Positions 8,722 to 17,653 of a DNA stretch of 64,000 bases are shown in pieces. The notes under the pieces were generated by a model. That model was not told the DNA's origin. It was given only the letters and a program-made list of their open reading frames with translations, and ran no database searches. The number at the start of each line of letters is the position of its first letter. Within the stretch, counting starts at the first letter, position 1. Source of the stretch: JAATFS01 sp037145635 (lineage in GTDB: Bacteria > Pseudomonadota > Gammaproteobacteria > Xanthomonadales > Xanthomonadaceae); the NCBI GenBank assembly GCA_037145635.1, contig JBBCXB010000006.1, positions 1-64,000 on the forward strand. The letters are read 5' to 3'. The translations under genes and the position numbers were made by a program.

Positions 8722-9402
8722 ATGACGATCGAAACCATACCCGGCGGCCTGCTGGTTGCCATCGAGGGCATCGATGGCGCGGGCAAGACCACCCTGGCCG
8801 CGCGCCTGGCCACGGTGCTGGAAGCCGCCGGCGCCGGCGTGCGCGTGGGCAAGGAGCCGACCCAGGGCCCCTGGGGCCGGCAGCTGCGCGAGTCGGCCGC
8901 GAGCGGGCGGCTGCCGCCGGAGCGCGAGGTCGAGCTGCTGCTGCTCGACCGCCGCCAGCATGTCGACGAGATGATCGCGCCGGCGCTGGCGCGCGGCGAG
9001 ATCGTGCTGCTGGACCGTTACTTTCCGTCGATGATCGCCTACCAGGGGGCCGCCGGGGTGCCGGTGGACGGCCTGCTGCAGGCCAATGCGTTCGCGCCGC
9101 GGCCCGACCTGCTGCTGCTGCTCGACCTGCCGCCGGCGACCGGGCTGGCCCGGATCCGCGCGCGCGGCGATGCGCCCAACCATTTCGAGACGCTGCAGAA
9201 CCTGGAGCGCTGCCGCGAGATCTTCCTGGCGCTGGAGCTGCCGGGCAAGTACCGCCTCGACGCCAGCCAGGACGCCGACAGCGTGCTGCGCCAGGCGCAT
9301 GCGCTCGTGGTCGCCGCCCTGACCCGCCGCCTGTCCGACGACGGCCCCAGCGAAGCCAACGCGCGCAAGCTCGACCGCCTGTCGGCGGGCGTGACCGCCT
9401 GA
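8722..9402 (+). CDS. tmk: dTMP kinase (thymidylate kinase)
   Basis: Phosphorylates dTMP to dTDP. A 226-residue P-loop kinase with Walker A EGIDGAGKTT, the base-binding KEPTQGPWGR loop, the DRYFPS motif (DR plus aromatic) and an ARGDAPNHFE lid region. It is not next to the holB/pabC genes where the housekeeping tmk often lies, so it may be a second thymidylate-kinase-like enzyme. It stands alone just before tRNA-Thr, which is on the other strand. Confidence 0.8.
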   Translation: MTIETIPGGLLVAIEGIDGAGKTTLAARLATVLEAAGAGVRVGKEPTQGPWGRQLRESAASGRLPPEREVELLLLDRRQHVDEMIAPALARGEIVLLDRYFPSMIAYQGAAGVPVDGLLQANAFAPRPDLLLLLDLPPATGLARIRARGDAPNHFETLQNLERCREIFLALELPGKYRLDASQDADSVLRQAHALVVAALTRRLSDDGPSEANARKLDRLSAGVTA

Positions 9403-9459
9403 CCGCACAGCCGCATGCGCGCGCATCGATGCGCGGCGCGGCGTGGCCTGCGGAAAACG

Positions 9460-9535
9460 TGGTGCCGGCACCCGGATTCGAACTGGGGACCTACCGCTTA
9501 CAAGGCGGTTGCTCTACCAACTGAGCTATGCCGGC
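9460..9535 (-). tRNA. tRNA-Thr (anticodon UGU)
   Basis: The minus strand gives a 76-nt cloverleaf. The acceptor stem starts GCCGGCA, the D arm reads AGCTCAGTTGGTAGAGC, and the anticodon arm is ACCGC-CTTGTAA-GCGGT with anticodon TGT. The T arm contains GTTCGAATC, and CCA is encoded at the 3' end. It decodes ACA (and by wobble ACG) threonine codons. There is no sign of an element inserted at its 3' end. Confidence 0.97.
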
Positions 9536-9575
9536 GAAGTTGCCTGACGCGCGGCGGGCGCCGCGGACGCGCATT

Positions 9576-10358
9576 CTAGCGCAGCGCGGCGCAATCCAGC
9601 GATCGCTGCGGCACGCCGCGGAAGTCGCCGAGACCCGCGGCGGACGGCGCGCTCGTGGCCAGGTCGATCCACCAGCGCGACGGCGTGCTGCCAGGGTTGG
9701 GCACCAGCTGCGCGGGGAATCCCGCGGCCACCAGCGCGGCCTGGCGGCGCTCGGCGCCCTCGCGGCTGCGGTACTGGCCCAGCGCGACGGTGTTGTCCCG
9801 GTCGCCCTGCGAGACCAGGTAGTAGTCGCCGAAGCCGGCGGCCACGATGCGTTTGATCAGGGCCTCGGCGGCCTCGCGGCTGCCCACGGCCGGCAGCAGT
9901 ACCCGGAAGCTGGCGGGCTCGCCGCCGGCGACCTCGCGCACGCGCGAGCGCGTCACCCGCGAGCGCCCGCGCACCAGCGCGGCGTCGGCTTCGGCGCGGC
10001 TGGCGAACGGCCCCAGGCTGAGGCACTGCTCCCGCACCGGCGTAGCGACCGGCGCCGGCGGCGGCGGTGCGGCGATTGCCGCGGCCGGGACCGATTCCGC
10101 CACCGGGGGCTGCTCGCCCTCTGGCGCGGCATCGGGCTCGGCGGCCGGCACGGGGGGCGGGGGCACGAGGGTCTCCGCAGCCGGCGGCGCGGCCGGGGTC
10201 GGCGTAGCGGTCGGAGTCGGCACCAGTTCCAGGCGTCCCCCGCCGCCGGATGCGGGTGGCGGCGCGGTCGCCCGCGGCAGGGCCGGCTGCGTGGCCCACC
10301 ACAGCGCCGCCCCCGCATTGAGAATGACCAGGACGACGATGAGCGCGCGTACGTACAT
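9576..10358 (-). CDS. SPOR-domain membrane protein
   Basis: A 260-residue bitopic protein with one N-terminal membrane helix (about residues 4-22) and a long Pro/Ala-rich periplasmic linker (about 30-110). A C-terminal SPOR domain spans roughly 110-205 (CLSLGPFASRAEADAAL, YRSREGAERRQAALVAAGF). SPOR domains bind denuded peptidoglycan at the division septum. It is the last gene of the birA-coaX-SPOR operon, 9 bp behind coaX. Confidence 0.85.
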   Translation of the reverse strand: MYVRALIVVLVILNAGAALWWATQPALPRATAPPPASGGGGRLELVPTPTATPTPAAPPAAETLVPPPPVPAAEPDAAPEGEQPPVAESVPAAAIAAPPPPAPVATPVREQCLSLGPFASRAEADAALVRGRSRVTRSRVREVAGGEPASFRVLLPAVGSREAAEALIKRIVAAGFGDYYLVSQGDRDNTVALGQYRSREGAERRQAALVAAGFPAQLVPNPGSTPSRWWIDLATSAPSAAGLGDFRGVPQRSLDCAALR

Positions 10359-10367
10359 CCGGCGATT

Positions 10368-11105
10368 CTAAGCGGGTCGCTGCTGCGACGCCCAGATCGC
10401 CAGGCCGTCCAGCACCAGTGCGGCGCGGTGGTCGGCCCCGGGCAGCCACGGCAGCAACGGCGGGGCGCCGCCGCCGTGCAGCAGCAGTCGCACCGGCCCG
10501 CCCAGGCGCTCGCCGCCCTCGCGCAGGCTGCGTTCGACCAACGCCACCGCGGCGCCGTCGCAGCCGGAGACCAGCGCGTCGGCGGTGTCGTCGGCGAACT
10601 CCCGGTAGTGGCCGCCGCGGGCCGGCAGCTGCACCGCCCGCGCATGCAACGCCTCGCGCATGGTGGTGGGCGAGGCCGCGATGCGCCCGCCATGGTGCCG
10701 GCCGTCGGCCTCGAGCAGGTCCAGGGTGAGCGCGGTCCCGACCCCGACCACCAGCCGGTGCTGCGGCGGCCCGCCGGCATGCGCCCCCAGCAGCGCCAGG
10801 AACCGGTCGACCCCGAAGCGTGCCGGCTGCGCATAGGCGATGCGCACGCCGGCGCACTCGGCCGCGGAGGCCACCACGCGCACCTGCGCGAAACGTGCGC
10901 GCAGCGTGGCGAGCACGCGGTCGGTCAGGTCGGGGGCGGCCACGCTGGCCACGTAGGCCAGGCGCCCTTCCGGCAGCGCCGACAGCGCGGCCGCGTCCAT
11001 CGCCTCGGCGCCATGGGCCCAGGCCTGCACCTCGCCGGCGCGGTCGCCCTGCAGCGGCGCGAACTTGAAGCGCGAGTTGCCTAGGTCGAACAGCCACTGG
11101 CTCAT
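10368..11105 (-). CDS. coaX: Type III pantothenate kinase
   Basis: Catalyses the first step of coenzyme A synthesis, phosphorylation of pantothenate. A 245-residue ASKHA-fold enzyme with N-terminal FDLGNSRFKFA (phosphate 1 motif), RFGVDRFLAL and VGVGTALTLDLL, and the glycine-rich LLLHGGGAPPLLPWL. Its ATG overlaps the birA TGA by 4 bp as ATGA. The birA-coaX pairing is a common bacterial arrangement and supports both names. Confidence 0.93.
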   Translation of the reverse strand: MSQWLFDLGNSRFKFAPLQGDRAGEVQAWAHGAEAMDAAALSALPEGRLAYVASVAAPDLTDRVLATLRARFAQVRVVASAAECAGVRIAYAQPARFGVDRFLALLGAHAGGPPQHRLVVGVGTALTLDLLEADGRHHGGRIAASPTTMREALHARAVQLPARGGHYREFADDTADALVSGCDGAAVALVERSLREGGERLGGPVRLLLHGGGAPPLLPWLPGADHRAALVLDGLAIWASQQRPA

Positions 11106-12067
11106 GCCGGCCTCACGCTGACTTCGCCGGCATGGAACGCCCGCACCGTGCCGTCCAGGTTCACCCGCAGCGCACCGTCCCCGGCCAGGCCCAGGGCGAC
11201 CCCGCGATGCAGCACGCCGGCTTCCTCGATCTGCACCGGGCGGCCGCTCAGCACGTCCAGCGCGGCGTAGCGCGGCAGGAACGGCGCCAGCCCGCGGGCG
11301 TCGAACTGCTCCAGGGCCGGCAGCAACGCGCCCAGCAGCGCGGCGACGATGCGGTTGCGCGACACCGCGCGCCCGGCGAGCGTGTCCAGGTCGACCCACG
11401 GCTGGTCGATCGCCGCCGCGAAGGCCGCCGGCATGTGCACGTTGATGCCCAGCCCGATCACCGCCCGGGCCGGTCCGCCGACCTCGCCGCCGCCCTCGAT
11501 CAGCAATCCGCCGAGCTTGCGGCCGTCGTCGACCAGATCGTTGGGCCACTTCAGGCCGACGCCGGCGAAGCCGGACGCGCGCAGCGCCTCGGCGACCGCC
11601 ACCCCCATCGCCAGGCTCAGGCCGGCCAGCTGCGCCAGGCCGCCGGCGAACCCCCGCGACAGCGACAGATAGACATGCGAGGCCAGCGGCGAGGCCCAGG
11701 CCCGGCCGCGGCGGCCGCGGCCCCCGGTCTGGCGCTCGGCCAGCAGCACCGCCACGCCCTGCGCCGGTACCGGGGCCGCCAGCAGCGCGGTATTGGTGGA
11801 ATCGAGCGTCCACGCCAGCTCCAGCCGCTGCAACGACGCGCGCGCCGCGGACGGCAACGCCCCGGCGATCACCTCGGCATCGAGCAGTTCCACCGGATAG
11901 GCCAGCGCGTAGCCGTCGCCGGCACGCCCGTCCACCACGATCCCGGCCGCACGCAGGTTCTGGATGCGCTTCCAGACCGCGGCGCGGGTCAGGCCGAACT
12001 CCCGCGCCAGGGCGTCGCCGGACTGCCGGCCGGTCGCGAGTTTGGCCAGCAGTGCACGATCGTCCAA
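11102..12067 (-). CDS. birA: BirA biotin ligase / biotin repressor
   Basis: Makes biotinyl-AMP, transfers biotin to carboxylase carrier proteins, and can repress biotin synthesis genes. The 321-residue protein has an N-terminal winged helix (GDALAREFGLTRAAVWKRIQNL), the catalytic loop QTGGRGRRGRAW, and WPNDLVDDGRKLGGLL. The C-terminal beta domain carries RPVQIEEAGVLHRGVALG. The frame starts with TTG at 12067; no better ATG precedes the helix-turn-helix. It is the first gene of the birA-coaX-SPOR operon. Confidence 0.95.
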   Translation of the reverse strand: MDDRALLAKLATGRQSGDALAREFGLTRAAVWKRIQNLRAAGIVVDGRAGDGYALAYPVELLDAEVIAGALPSAARASLQRLELAWTLDSTNTALLAAPVPAQGVAVLLAERQTGGRGRRGRAWASPLASHVYLSLSRGFAGGLAQLAGLSLAMGVAVAEALRASGFAGVGLKWPNDLVDDGRKLGGLLIEGGGEVGGPARAVIGLGINVHMPAAFAAAIDQPWVDLDTLAGRAVSRNRIVAALLGALLPALEQFDARGLAPFLPRYAALDVLSGRPVQIEEAGVLHRGVALGLAGDGALRVNLDGTVRAFHAGEVSVRPA

Positions 12068-12196
12068 GGCAGCGTCCAGAGGTGAATCGGCAAAATTATG
12101 CGGGAATGCATCGGCCCCGCCCAGCGCCGGCGTGCAACCGTCGGTAAAAACCGCGTTATGATCGGGCGCTTACGCCGCTTGCCCTGGATGTGGACG

Positions 12197-12475
12197 ATGC
12201 GCCGATACGCTCCCTGCCTGATCCTGCTGCTGGCCCCGCTCGCCGGCTGGGCATCGAACCGGCCGTCCGAGACCGAGCCCGGCGGCTGTGTCTACGCCAC
12301 CTCGGCCGCACACGGCCCGGCGCCCGACGCCGATCCCGCGCCGGGGCATGCCGCCCCGCGCAAGCCCGCGACCACGCCGGCCACCACCCAGGGCGGAGGC
12401 GGCGACGGCGACGTGCTGCTGCCGCGCATGCGCATGCCGAAGTGGCACAGCTTCCTGCCGGGCATGTTCCGCTGA
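12197..12475 (+). CDS. Small exported protein, uncharacterised
   Basis: A 92-residue protein with a clear signal peptide (MRRYAPCLILLLAPLAGWAS) and a low-complexity Pro/Ala/Thr/Gly middle. The short, ordered-looking end is RMPKWHSFLPGMFR. I do not recognise a family. The stop codon lies in the beginning of mtfA, so the two genes are translationally linked. An ATG three codons upstream (12188) is an alternative start. Confidence 0.65.
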   Translation: MRRYAPCLILLLAPLAGWASNRPSETEPGGCVYATSAAHGPAPDADPAPGHAAPRKPATTPATTQGGGGDGDVLLPRMRMPKWHSFLPGMFR

Positions 12476-13236
12476 TCCAGCGCTGGTTCGGCTGGCTCCG
12501 GCCCAGCCCGCCGGAGATCGATGCCGCGCTGTGGGAAGCCGCCTGCGGCGGTTGCGCCTGGATCGCCGCGCTGGACCCCGCGCGCCGCGCGCGGCTGCGC
12601 CAGCTCAGTGCCCGCTTCCTGCAGCAGAAGACCGTCTCGCCGGTGGCCGGCCTGCAGCTGGGCGACCGCGAGCGGGTGCTGCTGGCCGCCACCTGCTGCC
12701 TGCCGCTGCTGGAGATCGGTGCCGCCGGGTGGCGCGGGTGGTCGCAGCTGATCGTCTACCCGGAAGCGTTCCGGGTGCAGCGCAGCCACGTCGACGCCGC
12801 CGGCGTGCTGCACGAATGGGACGACGAGCTGATCGGCGAGGCCTGGGACCAGGGCCCGCTGATCGTGTCCTGGGCCGACGTGCAGGCCGACCTGGCCGAG
12901 CCGCGGGCCGGCTTCAACGTGGTGGTCCACGAGATGGCGCACAAGCTCGACGCGCTCGACGGCGTGCTCGACGGCACCCCGCCGCTGCCACGCGACTGGC
13001 AGCGGCGTTGGGCGGGCGACTTCCAGCGCCACTACGACGCGCTGTGCGCGGTGCTGGAGGCCGGCGGCGAGGCCGCGATCGACCCGTACGCGGCCGAGGC
13101 GCCGGAGGAATTCTTCGCGGTGGTCAGCGAGTACCACTTCTCGGCGCCGCAGGTGCTGCAGGCGGCGATGCCGGAAGTGGCCGCGCACCTGGCGCGCTAC
13201 TACGGGTCGTCGCCGTTCGCCGGCGTCCCGGCCTGA
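12472..13236 (+). CDS. mtfA: MtfA zinc-dependent peptidase
   Basis: A homologue of E. coli MtfA (YeeI), a gluzincin-type peptidase that binds Mlc and modulates PtsG regulation. Seen here are RFLQQKTVSPVAGLQL, VYPEAFRVQ, the zinc motif VVHEMAHKLD (HExxH) and the third ligand region EEFFAVVSEYHFSAPQ. Homology with E. coli MtfA begins at IQRWFGWL. The only in-frame starts are a CTG at 12472, overlapping the previous stop as CTGA, or a GTG at 12442 inside the previous gene. The start therefore needs checking. Length from CTG is 254 residues. Confidence 0.88.
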   Translation: MIQRWFGWLRPSPPEIDAALWEAACGGCAWIAALDPARRARLRQLSARFLQQKTVSPVAGLQLGDRERVLLAATCCLPLLEIGAAGWRGWSQLIVYPEAFRVQRSHVDAAGVLHEWDDELIGEAWDQGPLIVSWADVQADLAEPRAGFNVVVHEMAHKLDALDGVLDGTPPLPRDWQRRWAGDFQRHYDALCAVLEAGGEAAIDPYAAEAPEEFFAVVSEYHFSAPQVLQAAMPEVAAHLARYYGSSPFAGVPA

Positions 13237-13249
13237 CGCGCCGCCGCGC

Positions 13250-14437
13250 TCAGACCAGCTGCAGGTCGCGCGCGCGGGCGCCGGGGAACACCCGGTCCAG
13301 CTGCGCCGGGGACAGCCCCCACATCCGCGCCAGCAGGCCGCCGAACAGCGCGCGGTAGTTGGTCAGCACCGGGTAGTCGCGGTTCTGCAGCAGGGCCTTC
13401 TGCGTCACCGCCACCTGGTCGCCGGCGATGCGGCCGCCGCGCACGCCGCCGCCCAGCACCCAGTAAACGGTGCCGTGGCCATGGTCGGTGCCGCGGCTGC
13501 CGTTCTCGCGAAAGGTGCGCCCGAACTCGGACAGCACCACCACCACGGTGTCGTTCCAGGCCGGCCCCAGCGCCTCGGCGTACGCCGCCAGGCCCTGGCC
13601 CAGGTTGCGCAGGTTGCCGGCCAGGCCGCCGCCGACGCTGCCCTGGTTGGCATGGGTATCCCAGCCGCCGACGTCGACGAACCCGAGCCGGTAGCGCTCG
13701 CGCATCAGTACGGCGATGCGCCGGGTCTCGTCGGCGAAGGTGCGCGCGCTGGCGGCGCCGCGGCTGGCCTGCTGCATCTCCTCGGCCAGCGCCTGCGAGA
13801 CCTGTCGGCGCAACGCCAGCCCGTCGCGTGCGGCCGCCGCCACCGGGGTATCCTGGTACATGCCGCCGAGGATCGCGGCCTGGCGGCCGTCGAAGCCCGG
13901 CCGGCCACTGCCGCGCAGCGACAGGTTCGGGATGTCCGCCCCGCCCTGGAAGCTCAGCGGCAGCGAATCGGTGAACGCGATCGCCGGGGTGCCGGTCAGC
14001 ACTGCCGACAGCCGCGCCAGGAAACCGGAGCGGTAGTCGCGCCCCGTGTCGCCGGCCTGGCCGGACTCGATGTCGTCCTGGGTCTCGAAGTGGCTGCGCG
14101 ACAGGTCGTCGGTGCCGGCAAACGGCACGAACGCCAGCTGCCGGCGCTGCCACAACGGCAGCAGCGCCTCGCGCACCACCGGGGTCAGGCCCCACTGCGC
14201 GTCCAGGGCCACCGCGCTGGCGGGGTCGCCGGGGTCGGGCCGTGCGATCGCCAGGGTCGGCCGCGCCTGGTGGTAGAAGTCGCTGGCGTAGGGCACCAGC
14301 AGCGCATTGCTGTCGTAGCCGCCGCGCAGGAATACCACCAGCAGGCGGGGCGAGGCCGCCGGCGCGGCGAACAGGCGCCCGGCCCAGGGCAGGCTGGCGG
14401 CGGCAGCGGTGGCGAGCAGGAACTGGCGGCGTTGCAT
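13250..14437 (-). CDS. DUF1501 family Tat-exported protein
   Basis: A 395-residue protein with an N-terminal twin-arginine-like start (MQRRQFLLATAAAASLPWAG) and the DUF1501 hallmarks VVFLRGGYDSNALLVPYA, GGWDTHANQG and VVLSEFGRTFRENGSRGTDHGHG. The family belongs to the alkaline-phosphatase/sulfatase fold, and its function is unknown. It lies 45 bp behind a DUF1800 gene on the same strand. This conserved pair in proteobacteria and planctomycetes suggests a two-protein periplasmic system. Confidence 0.88.
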   Translation of the reverse strand: MQRRQFLLATAAAASLPWAGRLFAAPAASPRLLVVFLRGGYDSNALLVPYASDFYHQARPTLAIARPDPGDPASAVALDAQWGLTPVVREALLPLWQRRQLAFVPFAGTDDLSRSHFETQDDIESGQAGDTGRDYRSGFLARLSAVLTGTPAIAFTDSLPLSFQGGADIPNLSLRGSGRPGFDGRQAAILGGMYQDTPVAAAARDGLALRRQVSQALAEEMQQASRGAASARTFADETRRIAVLMRERYRLGFVDVGGWDTHANQGSVGGGLAGNLRNLGQGLAAYAEALGPAWNDTVVVVLSEFGRTFRENGSRGTDHGHGTVYWVLGGGVRGGRIAGDQVAVTQKALLQNRDYPVLTNYRALFGGLLARMWGLSPAQLDRVFPGARARDLQLV

Positions 14438-14482
14438 GGGCAGCCCTCCGGGCCGGCCGCGGACGCTGCCGCAGCGGGCCGA

Positions 14483-16066
14483 TCAGCGGTAGTTGAAATC
14501 CGGCGAGGCGAGCAGGAAGGCGTTCCATTCCTGTGCCGAGCGCGCCTGGGCCAGCGCCTGCCGGGTCGGCGCCGACAGCCGCGGCGCGAGGACCCCGTAG
14601 TACAGCGGCGACGCCGGCTGCGGGAACCCCGGCGCGCGCCGTGCGGGGTCGCTGCCGTCGGCCACGAACAGCTGCGCCGGCCCGCTGCCGATCGTGCGCG
14701 CGACCTCGAAGCGGCGCGCCAGCTGGCCGGAGCTGTTCCAGGCGCTGGACTGCAGCGACCAGCCGTCCGGGGTGATGCGGCCGAACAGCGGCTCGCCCAG
14801 CTGCTGCACCCAGCTCTGCAGCGGCGCGGCATTGGCGATGCTCTGGCCGTCGTAGGCCAGCCGCATCGCCGAGACCACGAAGCGGTTGGGGTCCTTGAAC
14901 TTGTCCGGCGCCGCCTCGGCGAACTCGCGCGAGGCCAGCAGCGTGCGCATCACCTCGGCGATGTCGCCGCCGCTGCGCTGGAAGCTGCGTGCCATGCGTT
15001 CGACCAGCGCCGGCGGCGGGCGATCGGCCAGGAAGTACTCGGCCAGCCGCCCGGACACGAAGCGCGCGCACGCCGGCTGCGCCACGATCAGCCGCACCGC
15101 GCGCTCGATCTCGTCGAAGCCGCCGCCGGCGATGCGCTGCCCGAGCAGGGTCTTGTCGCCGGGCTGGTGGCGCGCCGGGTTGAACTCGAACAAGCCGCGG
15201 CGCAGGTATTGCACCTGCTGCGGCGGCGCCAGCGCCGGCGGCCCGTCGCGCCCGGCCGGCGCGATGCCCGCCCCGGTAAGGATCAGCGCCAGCTGCTGCA
15301 CGTCCTGCTGCGAATAGCCGCCGTCCACGCCCAGCGTGTGCAGCTCCATCAGCTCGCGCGCGTAGTTCTCGTTGACCTTGCCGCGCGCGTTCTGCGCATT
15401 GTCCAGGTACTCCAGCATCGCCGGGCTCTGCAGCGTGGCCAGCACCAGGTCGGCGAAGCGCCCGGTGGCGTGCGGGCGGATCGTCCGCTCCATGAAGTCG
15501 CCGGTCATCCACTTCACCCGGCCCTTCTCGGCGTACACGCTGAAGTGGTTGAGCCAGAACCACACCAGTTGCTCGCGCAGCTGGTCGGGGGCGTAGACCG
15601 CGCGTAGCAACTGGGCCTTGCGGGCCTGGTCGAGCACCTGCCCGCCGCGCGACTGCAGCGCCTTGCGCGCGGCGACCTTGGCGTCGCCGTCGGGCAGCGC
15701 ATCGACCCGCCGGCGCTCTGCCTCGACCTGGGCCAGCAGCGCCGGCAGCGGCGTATGCAGCGCGCCGAAGCCGTCCAGTTGCGCGCGTATCGCCGGCGGC
15801 AACGCGACGTCGCCACCACCGTCCTCCCCGAGCTGGGCGCGTACGAAGCGCTGCGCGCCCAGCTGCTGCAGACGCGCGGCGCTGGCCGCATCCAGGCCGT
15901 AGGTCACCCGCTGCAGCCATGTCACCTGCGTCGGGTCGAGCGGGCGCCCGGCCGCGGCCGCCCCCGGGACGGCGGCCACCACGAACGGCAGGCACAGCCG
16001 CCACGCCCACCCCCGGCGAAGGCGGTACGGCACGGCAGTGGACGCGGGGACGGCGGGCATGGGCAT
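14483..16066 (-). CDS. DUF1800 family exported protein
   Basis: A 527-residue protein with an N-terminal export signal (hydrophobic run about residues 20-40) and the DUF1800 core: RVTYGLDAASAARLQQLG, LVWFWLNHFSVYAEKG, NENYARELMELHTLGVDGGYSQQDVQQLALILTG. The biochemical role is unknown; the gene is almost always next to a DUF1501 partner, as here. Start choice at the MPMPA methionine is tentative because several in-frame starts precede the hydrophobic segment. Confidence 0.87.
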   Translation of the reverse strand: MPMPAVPASTAVPYRLRRGWAWRLCLPFVVAAVPGAAAAGRPLDPTQVTWLQRVTYGLDAASAARLQQLGAQRFVRAQLGEDGGGDVALPPAIRAQLDGFGALHTPLPALLAQVEAERRRVDALPDGDAKVAARKALQSRGGQVLDQARKAQLLRAVYAPDQLREQLVWFWLNHFSVYAEKGRVKWMTGDFMERTIRPHATGRFADLVLATLQSPAMLEYLDNAQNARGKVNENYARELMELHTLGVDGGYSQQDVQQLALILTGAGIAPAGRDGPPALAPPQQVQYLRRGLFEFNPARHQPGDKTLLGQRIAGGGFDEIERAVRLIVAQPACARFVSGRLAEYFLADRPPPALVERMARSFQRSGGDIAEVMRTLLASREFAEAAPDKFKDPNRFVVSAMRLAYDGQSIANAAPLQSWVQQLGEPLFGRITPDGWSLQSSAWNSSGQLARRFEVARTIGSGPAQLFVADGSDPARRAPGFPQPASPLYYGVLAPRLSAPTRQALAQARSAQEWNAFLLASPDFNYR

Positions 16067-16197
16067 CTGCGGAAGCGGTCCGGCGGAGGCGCCCCCAGTA
16101 TCCGCGGCCCGGCGCGCAGGACGTTAACGCACTGTCGGAACCGGTCGCGGCGTTGCCAGCCGGTTCATCGATCGACACCGGCTTGCCCGCGTGCGGC

Positions 16198-17613
16198 CTA
16201 CAGGCCCGGCGGCAGCGTCACCTCGAAGCGGGCGCCGCTGAGCTCCAGCGAGCGCAGCACGTGCAGCTCGCCGCGGTAGCCACGCACCAGGTCCTGCACG
16301 ATCGACAGGCCGATGCCATGGCCCTGCACGCGCTCGTCGCCACGCACGCCGCGCTGCAGGATCTTGGCCACGTCCTCCGGGGCGATGCCCGGGCCGTCGT
16401 CGTCCACCGACATCACCAGCCCGGCGCGCCGGCTGCCGCTGGTGCGCCCGGGCTTGGCAGTCAGCAGCACGCGGCCGCGCGCCCACTTGAACGCGTTCTC
16501 CAGCAGGTTGCCGAGCAGTTCCTGCAGGTCGCCCGGCTCGCCGTGGAAGCGCGCCTCCGGGTCGATGTCGAACTCGCACAGCACGCCCTTGGCCGAATAC
16601 ACCTTCTCCAGCCCGCGCACGATCTCCTCGGCGCTGGACTCGATCGGCACCGGCGCGGCGAACAGCTTGTGGCCGCTGGAGGCCGCCCGCGCCAGCTGGT
16701 AGGACACCAGGTTGTTCATGCGCCGCAGCTGCACGTCCATCTCCTGGCGCAGGTCGCTGTCGCTGGCGCCGCTGTCGAGCTGGGTGCGCAGTACGGCCAG
16801 CGGCGTCTTGAGGCTGTGCGCCAGGTCGGCCAGGGTGTTGCGCTGGCGGTCCAGGTTCTCGCGCTCGCTCTCGATGAAGGCGTTGATGCTCTCGGTCAGC
16901 GGCTCCAGCTCGCGCGGATGCTGCTCGCTCATGCGCAGGATCTCGCCGCGCTGCACCTTGGTCAGCTCGTTGACCACGCGCCGCAGCGGCCGCAGGCTCC
17001 ACTGCAGGATGAAGGCCTGCAACAGCAGCAGCACGATGCCGGCGCTGCCCAGGTAGAACCAGACGCGGCCGCGGAACACGCGCAGCTGCGCGCCCAGGCC
17101 GCGGGCGTCCTCCATCACGTAGATGGTGTAGGGAATCTCGTTGCCGTGCTCGCGTTCGACATAGCTCACGCCCATGCCGTAGCGGTAGACCTGGCCCACG
17201 CTGCCGTCGATCTGGGTGATCGCGATCGGGCCGGCGAACTGTTCCTGGCGCGGCGCCAGCATCTGTCCGTTGGGGACCTGCGGGCCTTCGGACGACATCG
17301 AGGTCCAGTGCTCGTCCGGGCGCACCACCTCGGCGTAGAGCCCGCCGCCGGGGACGTCGAAGCGCGGATCCGGTGGCTGCTCGCGAATGTACAGCGAGCC
17401 GTCGCGCAAGAAATCGATGCTGTTGGCGTAGGCGGTGGCGTAGTTCTTCAGGCGCTCGCGCAGGTTCTGCTGCGCGGTGTCGGCGAAGGCCACGTCGAGC
17501 GCGTAGCCGGCCAGCGCCAGAAACGCCACCAGGCTGAGGCTGGCCGCCAGCAGCTGGCGCGCCTGCAGGGAACGCGGCCGCAGGCGCTTGTACCATCGGG
17601 GACGTCCCGCCAC
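16198..17613 (-). CDS. phoQ: PhoQ sensor histidine kinase
   Basis: A 471-residue membrane kinase with TM1 at about 20-42, a periplasmic sensor of about 130 residues and TM2 at about 185-205. A HAMP segment follows, then the phosphorylation site LADLAHSLKTPLAVLR. The ATPase core has NLLENAFKWA, DDDGPGIAPED and GHGIGLSIV. The PhoQ family senses divalent cations, acid or antimicrobial peptides and controls envelope and virulence genes. Translation starts at a GTG 40 bp behind phoP. The kinase name rests on sequence and its phoP neighbour. Confidence 0.9.
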   Translation of the reverse strand: MAGRPRWYKRLRPRSLQARQLLAASLSLVAFLALAGYALDVAFADTAQQNLRERLKNYATAYANSIDFLRDGSLYIREQPPDPRFDVPGGGLYAEVVRPDEHWTSMSSEGPQVPNGQMLAPRQEQFAGPIAITQIDGSVGQVYRYGMGVSYVEREHGNEIPYTIYVMEDARGLGAQLRVFRGRVWFYLGSAGIVLLLLQAFILQWSLRPLRRVVNELTKVQRGEILRMSEQHPRELEPLTESINAFIESERENLDRQRNTLADLAHSLKTPLAVLRTQLDSGASDSDLRQEMDVQLRRMNNLVSYQLARAASSGHKLFAAPVPIESSAEEIVRGLEKVYSAKGVLCEFDIDPEARFHGEPGDLQELLGNLLENAFKWARGRVLLTAKPGRTSGSRRAGLVMSVDDDGPGIAPEDVAKILQRGVRGDERVQGHGIGLSIVQDLVRGYRGELHVLRSLELSGARFEVTLPPGL

Positions 17614-17653
17614 GCTTTCGCTTCCCGTGCTGGCCTCTTCTCGGAGCGAGGGA

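Noticed and set aside
9460..9535. tRNA-Thr as an integration site
   Set aside because: No partial duplicate of the tRNA 3' end and no integrase nearby.
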